Assembly (NCBI GenBank): GCA_023664535.1
Contig: JAMPFJ010000007.1
Location: 1 to 64,000 of the forward strand
Direction: 5' to 3'
Length of the DNA: 64,000 nt
Origin: Bacteroidales bacterium
Lineage (GTDB): Bacteria > Bacillota > Clostridia > Lachnospirales > Lachnospiraceae
Below, piece by piece: positions 16,569 through 24,747 of the stretch (its first letter is position 1; each line of letters starts with the position of its first letter). Both the position numbers and the translations under genes were made by a program. The notes beneath the pieces were generated by a model, which was not told the origin of the DNA, made no database searches, and saw nothing but the letters and a program-made list of their open reading frames with translations.

Positions 16569-19325
16569 TTACACAAAGACCATTCCGTCTTCCTCATCTT
16601 CGTCCTTACTGATAGACAGCATACTGTTATCACTATTTCCCGACATCAATAAGGTAAGTCCGATATGCTTATTTGCACGGTCACCACTTGCCACATAAAT
16701 CTCTCCGGATTCAACTAAAGTAAGCGCAATCTCTAATGCCTGATCCTTGAACCTCATCAATTCTCTGCGGTCAATGGAACTTAACTTAAACAGATACTGA
16801 TTTTTTGAACTGATTAACAGAATGCTGTATCGGTTATTTCCCGCTTTCCGGGTTAACATTCCGGAACCAACCATTCTGGAGTTCGCAACCAGAATTTCTG
16901 AATTTTCTTCTCCTGCATACTCTTTATAGATTAAATTAAATACTTTATTGTATTCTTCTTCCGTGTCTACCTTAACCGGCATCTCCGCCACGGCAAACTC
17001 CACTGCGGAATCTGCAAAACGAATTGTACCGCCTTCATCATTGATTACCGCAGTACAGCTTCTCGGCACCTGTAAACGGAAAAACTTATTCTGAATCACC
17101 TTATTGGAATCGCTTTCAACCGGGTTCAGCAGTTCTTTAAATTGTTCCTCAATTAAATGCATACCGCTTAAGGCTTCCACATCACCCTCTTTGACAATAT
17201 CCTTCAGTCCCTCGTACAACTCTATCAGCGTCTTATCCAATGCACGCACCATGGAAAGCACCTTTTTGACTGCCGGAAGGGAACCCTTTGCCGCCACATC
17301 ATAATATAACCGCAGCTTCTCATCATCCGAGACACCCTGTGAAATCTTATGCTCGATAACCTGGTACAGATATTCTTTTCCAAAGTCTTCATAACCTGCT
17401 TCATATGCCTTGAAGAAATAGTCCAGGCTCTTCACCGGTCCGCTGTATCCCTCTTCCTTTTCCTTCATCTGGCAGTACGCACCGTATTCATATGCCGCCT
17501 GCACGCTTCCCAGTTCAATCGCCTTTAAAAATGCCTGTTCAATCTCCTCATCCGTTGCAAGATAGAAAACCTGTTCCTTTTTATTCATGGCTACTTTAAG
17601 CGCCGTATCTGCAATTCCTTCCGTTACCGCACGCTCCCACATGTCAATCGTGGATTGAAGCTTTGACGCATCTCCCAGGCTCTCAATATCCTTAATATAC
17701 GGCTCTGCTTCAAAGATACCGTTCTCCAGCGCCTTTTTGAGATAAGACAGCGCCTTCTCGCCGTCCCGCTTTCCGTCCAGCAGTCCATAGTAGTAAAATC
17801 TGCCCAGATAAAAGGGCACCCGCTTATGCTCCAGGCGGTCTGCGCTCTCATACCATTTCCTTGCTTCCATATAATTCTTAAGCTGCTGGTCATAAATCGT
17901 TCCTATCAGGAATGCCAAATCCGAATCCTTATTGGCTTCAAATAACTGCTTGGCATAGCTCAGGGTTTTCGAGATATCCCTATACGGGCTGTCCTCATCA
18001 TAATACAGCTCAATCAGCAGGTAACTTGCTTTCTCACTGCCATGCTGCAATGCCGTCGTTGCATTTTCCATCGCCTTATCATAATCTTCCATATTATAAT
18101 AATAGATTGCTTCATTATAATACTGAATCTCCGTCCGGTTTGCACTCTTGTTGCTTAACAGGGTCGGAATGACGAAAGCAAAGGAGTTCGCCACCTCAAA
18201 AATAATCTCGTTATATTGCTCCATAATATCCATCGTGGAGCAGACAAAACGGAGACACGCCCAGCGGTTCTTCTGCTTAAAGACAAAGGTAACGATACCT
18301 TTATCTATCTCCTTATGATAGAACCTGGCGGATATACCGTTCGCATACTCCGTAATATACGGCGTAATATTCACATCACAGTCATAGGCTTCATTCTGAT
18401 AATAAAGGTAATCATCTATCTTACGCTCCGAGTCCTTAGGCACCGTCGTATAGGTAACGTAGATTGCAAAATCCGTATAGGTGTGGCTTGGAGCATAGTA
18501 TTCCTCATCTGTGTCCACATCAATACTTTTTACCCAGTCCTTCGGAAGCTTATGTATATATCCCTCCACCTGGTCATGTATATAGGTGTACTGATATTGA
18601 AGCTTTGTGGCATCATTTGCCTTATAGCGGAACTCTATTCCCTTTGCTTTCCGTTTCTCGGAAATCTGGGAATATATCTTATCCTTCTCTTCAAATTCAA
18701 TGCTGTCCGCATGGGTGGCGTTATATTCAATCCGCTCAACCGCAGCCTTTGCCTTATCGTCTCCCTTATCCGCCAGCTTCTGATACCAGCTCTTCGCTTT
18801 CTCTATATCAATCGGAACAATGAAATCACTTTTTTGTCCTCTTTCATCAATCCGATTAAGTCCGTTTTCATAAATATCGCCAAGACGCATATACGCCTGG
18901 TTAACATTATAGGACGCCGCTTTCTCCAGATAAGTAATCGCCTTTGAAAAATTCTGAATATCCAGCATTAACAGTCCGAGCTTATAGAGAAGATTTCCGT
19001 CCTCCACCAGCTTAATACACCGCTCATAATACTTAGCTGCCTTTTCCCTGTCAACATGTGCCTTAATATTCTGATACTTTCCTGTCTCATGAACCTCTCC
19101 CAGTATCTTAAGCGCATCACAGCCATATTGCTGATACTGCATCTCCATCATTCCGATATCTGCGATTTGGTCCAATGCCTTGATTGCTTCTTCGGAAATT
19201 CCGTGCTCTACCAGTTCCATTGCCTTATTGTACTGCTTCTCCACATTGTTCGTCTGCTCGACTACTGGTGTGTCCGCTTTTCGCATAAATGGAATCTTGT
19301 TCAGAAAATTTGAAAAACGCCCCAT
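16569..19325 (-). CDS. Large TPR/Sel1-repeat protein of unknown function
   Basis: 918 residues, predicted cytoplasmic, no signal peptide. Many degenerate TPR/Sel1-like repeats are visible, for example AAKYYERCIKLVEDGNLLYK, AITYLEKAASYNVNQAYMRL and KALSYLKKALENG. They form two arrays (about 30-210 and 400-720) separated by a non-repetitive domain around 230-390. A distinct C-terminal domain (about 755-880) contains VIQNKFFRLQVPRSC, a pattern seen in small beta-rich domains with no assigned role. It has its own promoter (19439-19467) and terminator, so it is monocistronic. Start ATG 19325 follows AGGTGA. Confidence 0.75.
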   Translation of the reverse strand: MGRFSNFLNKIPFMRKADTPVVEQTNNVEKQYNKAMELVEHGISEEAIKALDQIADIGMMEMQYQQYGCDALKILGEVHETGKYQNIKAHVDREKAAKYYERCIKLVEDGNLLYKLGLLMLDIQNFSKAITYLEKAASYNVNQAYMRLGDIYENGLNRIDERGQKSDFIVPIDIEKAKSWYQKLADKGDDKAKAAVERIEYNATHADSIEFEEKDKIYSQISEKRKAKGIEFRYKANDATKLQYQYTYIHDQVEGYIHKLPKDWVKSIDVDTDEEYYAPSHTYTDFAIYVTYTTVPKDSERKIDDYLYYQNEAYDCDVNITPYITEYANGISARFYHKEIDKGIVTFVFKQKNRWACLRFVCSTMDIMEQYNEIIFEVANSFAFVIPTLLSNKSANRTEIQYYNEAIYYYNMEDYDKAMENATTALQHGSEKASYLLIELYYDEDSPYRDISKTLSYAKQLFEANKDSDLAFLIGTIYDQQLKNYMEARKWYESADRLEHKRVPFYLGRFYYYGLLDGKRDGEKALSYLKKALENGIFEAEPYIKDIESLGDASKLQSTIDMWERAVTEGIADTALKVAMNKKEQVFYLATDEEIEQAFLKAIELGSVQAAYEYGAYCQMKEKEEGYSGPVKSLDYFFKAYEAGYEDFGKEYLYQVIEHKISQGVSDDEKLRLYYDVAAKGSLPAVKKVLSMVRALDKTLIELYEGLKDIVKEGDVEALSGMHLIEEQFKELLNPVESDSNKVIQNKFFRLQVPRSCTAVINDEGGTIRFADSAVEFAVAEMPVKVDTEEEYNKVFNLIYKEYAGEENSEILVANSRMVGSGMLTRKAGNNRYSILLISSKNQYLFKLSSIDRRELMRFKDQALEIALTLVESGEIYVASGDRANKHIGLTLLMSGNSDNSMLSISKDEDEEDGMVFV

Positions 19326-19438
19326 TACATTCACCTACTTTTTCTATATTCTATAAAATGGTTTCCCATCAAAAACGGTCCTTGCGGCAAATGTAACCGC
19401 GGTCACCCCACTGACCAGACCAAAATATAATTACCATT

Positions 19439-19467
19439 ATTTTATCATACTAACTATCAAAGGGCAA
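19439..19467 (-). promoter_or_regulatory. Sigma-A promoter of the TPR gene
   Basis: On the minus strand TTGCCC (19462-19467) and TAAAAT (19439-19444) are 17 bp apart. The leader would be about 110 nt and contains a short GGTCA/TGACC stem-loop. Confidence 0.6.
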
Positions 19468-19492
19468 GATAGGAAACACCGAAAACTATACG

Positions 19493-19531
19493 AAAAAAAG
19501 AACGCCAAAGCGATTTTTCTTTGACGTTCTT
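19493..19531 (-). terminator. Intrinsic terminator after the serine-rich protein gene
   Basis: On the minus strand AAGAACGTCAAAG pairs with CTTTGGCGTTCTT (one mismatch) and runs into a long T tract. It lies about 40 bp past the stop at 19568. Confidence 0.85.
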
Positions 19532-19567
19532 AACAAAATCTTTCTTCACCCTGCCGATAGCAGTCTA

Positions 19568-20344
19568 TTATAAGAAGCTATCCAGAATATCACCGGTGGA
19601 ATACTTGCTGAGCGTACCCGCAGCCGTATAGAAATTCTTATTCCCCAGCAGGTTATCCATTCTCCGGTCAACATTGTTTGCAACCGTCTGAATCCTGTCG
19701 GCAAAGGAACCCGAACCGTTGAATAAGGTTTTAATCCTGCTCATATCTGCTCCCTTGAATGTCTCTTCATCCAGCTCTAATGTATTGTCCTCTTTAATCT
19801 TAATGCCAACCTTCTGAAGCATGGAGCCATTAATTGAAGCCGAACGCACCATGTTCAATGTCTGTCTGAGCACTGTATTGTCTGTACTGTCCGCAGCCTT
19901 CTTGACATAGGTATTATAAGATTCAACCAAATCGCTGACCGCCTTGTAAATCTTATCCCGGTCATAATCCTCAGTCTTTACACCGGTCTCCTTGTCGGTA
20001 ATCTCCACCTTATTGAACAGTGAATTCTTACCCGTCTTCGTCAATACCCCTGCCGTTCTGCTCAATGCTGCGGCATTTGTCTTCATGCTGTTCACAGCCG
20101 CCTTGGTTTCGGTCTGCTTCTTCTTTGCATCCTCTGAATTGTCCGTACTGTCTGTCTTGCTTTCGTTACCGTACTTCTGATAATAGGCCTTTGCTAATTT
20201 CCGGTAAGAACCTCTGGTAACGGACGCATATTCTGCCAAATCAATTCCCAGAATATTACCGCCCATACTGGATGAACTACTGGTTGAGCCTCCGAAATAA
20301 TATGAGGTACTGTCATTACCCCAGATACCATTAATTGATGACAT
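19568..20344 (-). CDS. Serine-rich N-terminus protein, possibly hook-associated-like
   Basis: 258 residues, no signal peptide. The N-terminus is Ser/Gly rich (FGGSTSSSSSMGGN), the middle is polar and helical, and the C-terminus ends in SKYSTGDILDSFL. That end vaguely recalls C-terminal helices of FliD-type filament cap proteins, but no diagnostic motif is present, so the family is not established. ATG 20344 is chosen because AAAGGAG lies 8 bases upstream; a GTG nine bases earlier overlaps the binding site. Its leader shares the GAAACATGGAGG motif with the EF-hand gene at 10465-11700. Confidence 0.6.
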   Translation of the reverse strand: MSSINGIWGNDSTSYYFGGSTSSSSSMGGNILGIDLAEYASVTRGSYRKLAKAYYQKYGNESKTDSTDNSEDAKKKQTETKAAVNSMKTNAAALSRTAGVLTKTGKNSLFNKVEITDKETGVKTEDYDRDKIYKAVSDLVESYNTYVKKAADSTDNTVLRQTLNMVRSASINGSMLQKVGIKIKEDNTLELDEETFKGADMSRIKTLFNGSGSFADRIQTVANNVDRRMDNLLGNKNFYTAAGTLSKYSTGDILDSFL

Positions 20345-20371
20345 ATTCACCACTCCTTTGAAATCTAATTG

Positions 20372-20391
20372 AAACCTCCATGTTTCTGCAC
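20372..20391 (-). promoter_or_regulatory. Conserved leader motif, copy 2 (GAAACATGGAGG)
   Basis: Same 12-base core and matching flanks as 11766-11785, here ending about 28 bases before the start codon. A plausible promoter lies upstream (TTGAGG and TATGTT, 18 bp apart). Confidence 0.5.
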
Positions 20392-20520
20392 TACCTGCTT
20401 CCTCTCTAGCTTAACATATATTTCCTGTTTTGAAAACCTCAAAAGCACAAAAATACCAAATTTTTTTCATCCTTCTGTATTCAGACGCCATACTTCGCTT
20501 TTTCATCCGTGAAATCGCTT

Positions 20521-20778
20521 TTATTTTGCGTTTTGCAGATAACTGGTAAGGTTTTCCACCGCTTCACTCTCGTCCGCTCCCTCTGCGGAAACCGTAACCT
20601 CTTTATCCTGTGTAAGCCCTAAACTCATCATGCCCATAATGCTCTTTGCATTGATTTTCTTGTCTCCGGACTGAATGTAGACCTTACTTTCAAACTGGCT
20701 TGCTTTCTGCACCAGCACCGCCACCGGCCTTGCCTCCGCATCCGCCGCCAAATTTACCGTTACTGTTTCGCTTGTCAT
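20521..20778 (-). CDS. crh: Crh-like HPr paralogue: Ser46 present, His15 replaced by Glu
   Basis: 85 residues with the HPr fold. Counting from the start, the position of catalytic His15 is Glu15 (DAEARPVAVL), so it cannot accept phosphate from enzyme I. The regulatory site is intact: Ser46 in AKSIMGMMSLGL is the HprK target. This is the Crh signature, although Bacillus subtilis Crh has Gln15. The gene follows whiA by 15 bp, at the end of the glk-murB-rapZ-whiA series, as crh follows yvcL(whiA) in Bacillus. AGGAGG precedes ATG 20778. Expected role: corepressor-type signalling with CcpA after HprK phosphorylation. Confidence 0.88.
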   Translation of the reverse strand: MTSETVTVNLAADAEARPVAVLVQKASQFESKVYIQSGDKKINAKSIMGMMSLGLTQDKEVTVSAEGADESEAVENLTSYLQNAK

Positions 20779-20793
20779 TTTCCTTTTTCCTCC

Positions 20794-21798
20794 TTATATC
20801 TGGTTATTCTCTCTAATCTGTTTTGCAATACTGCTTATCTTTCTTAATCTATGATTCACACCGGATTTTGATACCGGTGGATTCAACATTTCTCCAAGCT
20901 CGCTCAAATTGGCATCCGGCTCCTCCAGCCGCAGCTCCGCCAGCTCCCGCAGCGAATCGTTAAGCGCTTTTAATCCCTTTGTTTTTTCGATGTATTCTAT
21001 ATCCTCAATCTGCCTTCTTGCTGCACTGACCGTTTTTTTAATGTTCGCCGTTTCGCAGTTCACCCGGCGGTTGATATCATTTCGCATATCCTTGATAATC
21101 CGGACATTTTCCATATCCATCAAGCTTACATAAGCCTCCATAATATTCAGCATGTCCACAATCATGGAGCCCTCTTTTAAATAAACCACATAATATTTTT
21201 TTCTCTTGACCACCTTCGCTTCCAGAGAAAAGCTGCCGATTACCGCTCTTATCTCCTCCGCAAGCTCTGCATTCCTTACCACAATTTCAAAATGGTATGC
21301 CTTATTTGGGTCGTTCACTGACCCGGCAGCCAGAAACATTCCCCGGATAAACGCCTTTTTACAACAGTCCTTCTGTATCACCTGTCTGGGGAAATGGCAG
21401 TTCTGAAGGGAAACTCCCCGGGAGGATACATAGGTAACAGCGTTCTCATCCATTGCCGAAAGCTCCTCCTCATCCAGCCAGTCATCCTCCAGATAATCCA
21501 CATAATCCGAAAGCTTTACTGTCTGCAGCAGGTGGTTTACCAAATCGGGGTCGGTTATCTCTATATACCGGGGACGGCGCAGAAGGTTCTCTCCCGTCTC
21601 CATCAACTGACCGGTCAGCCTGCATAATCTGTCCCCAATCAAATCATTTTCCGGACGGAAAACCAATTTGATTCGTTCATCTTGAATCTCCACCTCTCCG
21701 GTTGCCAGCACCAGCGCCAACAGCTCCGCAATCCTGCAATGTCTGCTGCTACTGCCGTGCCGTCCAATTTCTTCCTTCACCTTTGTTGAAAACGACAT
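20794..21798 (-). CDS. whiA: WhiA, LAGLIDADG-like DNA-binding protein
   Basis: 334 residues. The N-terminal and LAGLIDADG-like parts (RHCRIAELLALVL, KKAFIRGMFLAAGSVNDPNKAYHFEI) and the C-terminal HTH (PDANLSELGEMLNPPVSKSGVNHRLRKI) are clear. WhiA is a conserved chromosome-binding protein affecting cell division and chromosome segregation in Firmicutes. It starts 5 bp after rapZ. In Bacillus the yvcK/mgfK gene stands between these two; here it does not. Confidence 0.95.
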   Translation of the reverse strand: MSFSTKVKEEIGRHGSSSRHCRIAELLALVLATGEVEIQDERIKLVFRPENDLIGDRLCRLTGQLMETGENLLRRPRYIEITDPDLVNHLLQTVKLSDYVDYLEDDWLDEEELSAMDENAVTYVSSRGVSLQNCHFPRQVIQKDCCKKAFIRGMFLAAGSVNDPNKAYHFEIVVRNAELAEEIRAVIGSFSLEAKVVKRKKYYVVYLKEGSMIVDMLNIMEAYVSLMDMENVRIIKDMRNDINRRVNCETANIKKTVSAARRQIEDIEYIEKTKGLKALNDSLRELAELRLEEPDANLSELGEMLNPPVSKSGVNHRLRKISSIAKQIRENNQI

Positions 21799-21803
21799 AT
21801 TCC

Positions 21804-22676
21804 TCAGCCCTTTCTGACGGCATCCTTTTCAATATCCCTATGGTCAATCCGTACGCTGTAGGGCAGGGTCTGCAATTCCTTATAAATTCCGTTGGCAAGG
21901 GTGACCGAACGGTGTTTTCCTCCCGTACAGCCAACCGCAACAACCAGACCGTTCTTTCCCTCCTGGATATAGTTCGGAATCAGAAATTCCAACAAATCCA
22001 CAATTTTATTCATAAATTCCTTCGCCTCGTCAAACTGCATGACAAAATTCTGGATGGATTCGTCATTTCCGGTAAGGGGACGAAGCTCCGGACGATAATA
22101 GGGATTGGGTAAAAACCTTACGTCAAACACTAAATCCGCATCCCTCGGAATGCCGTATTTAAACCCGAAAGACACTACACTGATAATAAAATTACTGTAT
22201 TTTGCATTTTCAATAAATATTTTATCAAGCTCTGCCTTTAACTCTCTCGTCAGCAGGCTGGTCGTATCAATAATATAATCCGCCGCTTTCCGCAAAAATG
22301 CAATGCGGCTGCGCTCCATCTTTATTCCGTCCTCTATTCTGCCGCTTCTTGCCAGCGGATGGTTTCTCCTCGTTTCCTTATAACGCTTAATCAGCACGTC
22401 GTCATTGGAATCCAAAAACAAAATTTCGTAGTGGTACTGCGACTCCTGCAGCTGTCTGAGACACGCCGAAAGCTGTTCAAGGTAAACTCCACTCCGGATA
22501 TCCACACCGATTGCCACATTGTTAATATCGTTGTCCTTGGCATAGGCAATCTCGGCAAAGCGCATAATCAGCTGTATCGGCAGATTATCCACACAGAAAT
22601 ATCCGATATCCTCTAACGTCTTTAATGTTGTACTTTTTCCGGCGCCGCTCATTCCGGTTACTATGATAAATCTCAT
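21804..22676 (-). CDS. rapZ: RapZ-type nucleotide-binding protein (YvcJ family)
   Basis: 290 residues, the usual length. N-terminal Walker A is VTGMSGAGKSTTLKTLEDIG. The C-terminal half has GRPLTGND-like GDADLVFDVRFLPNPYY features and the GCTGGKHRSV motif conserved in RapZ/YvcJ. It hydrolyses nucleotides and, in Gammaproteobacteria, regulates GlmS through small RNAs; the Firmicutes role is less clear. The start ATG 22676 opens the Walker region; the upstream in-frame extension overlaps murB and is not family-like. Confidence 0.93.
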   Translation of the reverse strand: MRFIIVTGMSGAGKSTTLKTLEDIGYFCVDNLPIQLIMRFAEIAYAKDNDINNVAIGVDIRSGVYLEQLSACLRQLQESQYHYEILFLDSNDDVLIKRYKETRRNHPLARSGRIEDGIKMERSRIAFLRKAADYIIDTTSLLTRELKAELDKIFIENAKYSNFIISVVSFGFKYGIPRDADLVFDVRFLPNPYYRPELRPLTGNDESIQNFVMQFDEAKEFMNKIVDLLEFLIPNYIQEGKNGLVVAVGCTGGKHRSVTLANGIYKELQTLPYSVRIDHRDIEKDAVRKG

Positions 22677-22692
22677 CCGCCTGACCTCTTCG

Positions 22693-23616
22693 CTATATCC
22701 TGCCCACCAGCCGTACCTCAGGCTCCAGCTCCACCTGAAACTGCTCGTAAACCTTATCTTTAACTTCATCAATCAGTTTCATGACATCTTCCGCCGTGGC
22801 ATCTCCTTTATTGACCACGAAACCACAATGCTTTTCCGAAATCTGGGCTCCGCCCACCTGATGCCCCCGCAGTCCGGCATCCATAATCAGTTTACCGGCA
22901 AAATATCCCTCCGGACGCTTAAAGGTTGACCCGGCGCTGGGAAATTCCAACGGCTGCTTTGCTTTTCTTGCCGTAGCAAGCTCCTCCATTCTGGCAGCAA
23001 TCTCTTCCCGTTTTCCCGGCTCAAGCCTAAGCGAAGCGCCTAACACAATATACTGACCGTCCTCCACGATGCTGTGGCGGTAGGAAAATTCCATTTCTTC
23101 TTTATCCTTTTCAAACAGGTTTCCGTTTTTATCCATCAGCTGTACCGCCGTGACAATATCTTTCATTTCGCCGCCATAGGCTCCTGCATTCATCATTACG
23201 GCGCCTCCCAGCGTCCCCGGGATTCCCGCTGCAAACTCAAATCCGGTCAGCTCCGCTTCCATCAACGCATTCCCCAGCCGGTGCAGCATAATCCCTGCCT
23301 GTGCCCGCACAACGGAACCCTCTACTGAAAATTTTGCATAATTCTGATAAAGCTGAATGACAACCCCTTCCATGCCGGCATCGCTTACCAGCAGATTGCT
23401 CCCGTGCCCCATCACGAAAAACGGAACCTTTTCCGCATTACAGAGCAGCACCACCTGACCAATCTCTTCCGTGGTCTGCGGCGTCACAAAACATTTTGCC
23501 GGTCCGCCGATTCGGAAGGTCGTATGCTTCGCCATCGGCTCGTCAAGCCTGACATTCTGTTCCCCAACTATTCGGTATAATTCATTGATTAAATTCTGAC
23601 TCATTTTTCCAACCAT
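22693..23616 (-). CDS. murB: UDP-N-acetylenolpyruvoylglucosamine reductase
   Basis: About 307 residues. FAD-binding motifs HTTFRIGGPAKC, GHGSNLLVSDAG and AAGIPGTLGGAVMMNAGAYGGE are clear, as is the catalytic region FPSAGSTFKRPEGYFAGKLI with GGAQISEKHCGFVVN. The lack of the type I extra loop makes it a short, type II-like MurB. It catalyses the NADPH-dependent second step of UDP-MurNAc synthesis. The start could be ATG 23616 or ATG 23604; neither has a strong ribosome binding site. It lies downstream of the glucokinase terminator. Confidence 0.95.
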   Translation of the reverse strand: MVGKMSQNLINELYRIVGEQNVRLDEPMAKHTTFRIGGPAKCFVTPQTTEEIGQVVLLCNAEKVPFFVMGHGSNLLVSDAGMEGVVIQLYQNYAKFSVEGSVVRAQAGIMLHRLGNALMEAELTGFEFAAGIPGTLGGAVMMNAGAYGGEMKDIVTAVQLMDKNGNLFEKDKEEMEFSYRHSIVEDGQYIVLGASLRLEPGKREEIAARMEELATARKAKQPLEFPSAGSTFKRPEGYFAGKLIMDAGLRGHQVGGAQISEKHCGFVVNKGDATAEDVMKLIDEVKDKVYEQFQVELEPEVRLVGRI

Positions 23617-23737
23617 TCATCCCTGCCATCATTTTCCATGACGCTTTCCGCCGGGAATTTTCCTGCAATATTCCCAGTCTGCTCATACTTATTTATTATA
23701 TTCTATACTTCCACGGAAAATCAATGTAAGAAGTAAC

Positions 23738-23766
23738 GAAAAAAAAGGGGAGAAACTCTCCCCTTT
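23738..23766 (-). terminator. Intrinsic terminator of the glucokinase gene
   Basis: On the minus strand the perfect 10-bp stem AAAGGGGAGA/TCTCCCCTTT is followed by TTTTTT. It separates glk from murB. Confidence 0.85.
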
Positions 23767-23791
23767 CGTCTTTTTTACTAAGATAATTTCC

Positions 23792-24733
23792 TTATTTTGT
23801 CAGAATCGCCTCCGCACAGCCGTAAATCCCCGCATCATTGCCCAGCGTAGCCAGAACAAACCTGGTATTTTTGCATGCATGGAATACATATTGCTGATAG
23901 TATTTCGCCGTGGTAGTAAGCAGGATTTCCCCGGCTCTGGACACGCCGCCGCCAATGACAAACGCCTCGGGGTCGCATACACAGGCAACCGTCGCCAACG
24001 CCTTACCTAACGTCTTGCCGTGCTCCTCCACCAGTTCAAGAGCTAAATCGTCCCCCTCCTTTGCCGCATCAAAAATCTCCTTTGCGGAAATGTACTGCAC
24101 GTTTCTGAGCTTGGAAGGCCTGTCCGTATTATTCAACACCCTCTCTGCCATTCTGGTAATGCCTGTTGCCGAAGTATACTGCTCCAGACAGCCCTTCTTT
24201 CCGCAGCCGCACACTTCCTTTTCATCGTCATTTACACAGATATGTCCAATCTCTCCGCCGGCGCCGTTGGTGCCGTACAGCATTTTCCCGTTGATAATAA
24301 TGCCGCCGCCAACGCCGGTGCCCAGCGTTACCATGACAATAGAAGAAAACCCTTTTCCTCCGCCCTGCCACATCTCGCCAAGGGAAGCCATATTGGCATC
24401 GTTGCCGACCTTTGCCGGAAGCCCAAGAAGCTTTTCCACCTCGTCCTCCACATTAAACACTCCCCAGCCGAGGTTTACACAGCGGAGCACTGTACCGTCG
24501 TCTTTTACAGGACCCGGAACGCCGATTCCCACTCCGGCAACCTCGCTCTTGTCCACAGCCTTCTCCGCAAGCTTCGCCTCGATGGAAGCGGCTACATCCG
24601 GTAAAATAAACCGTCCGCCCTCGTCCTTGCGCGTGGGAATTTCCCACTTATCCAACAGCTCGCCCTCCACCGTAAAATAGCCAAGCTTAACGGTAGTTCC
24701 TCCGATATCCACTCCAAATACATATTTACTCAT
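23792..24733 (-). CDS. glcK: ROK-family glucokinase
   Basis: 313 residues. The N-terminal ATP site GVDIGGTTVKLGYF, the sugar-binding GIGVPGPVK, the GTGVGGGIIING loop, and the ROK zinc motif with CGCGKKGCLEQYTS are all present. It phosphorylates glucose at C6. It begins 14 bp after hprK, with AGGAGG before ATG 24733. The pairing of glucokinase with hprK ties non-PTS glucose entry to carbon catabolite signalling. Confidence 0.93.
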   Translation of the reverse strand: MSKYVFGVDIGGTTVKLGYFTVEGELLDKWEIPTRKDEGGRFILPDVAASIEAKLAEKAVDKSEVAGVGIGVPGPVKDDGTVLRCVNLGWGVFNVEDEVEKLLGLPAKVGNDANMASLGEMWQGGGKGFSSIVMVTLGTGVGGGIIINGKMLYGTNGAGGEIGHICVNDDEKEVCGCGKKGCLEQYTSATGITRMAERVLNNTDRPSKLRNVQYISAKEIFDAAKEGDDLALELVEEHGKTLGKALATVACVCDPEAFVIGGGVSRAGEILLTTTAKYYQQYVFHACKNTRFVLATLGNDAGIYGCAEAILTK

Positions 24734-24747
24734 GCCGTTATATCCTC

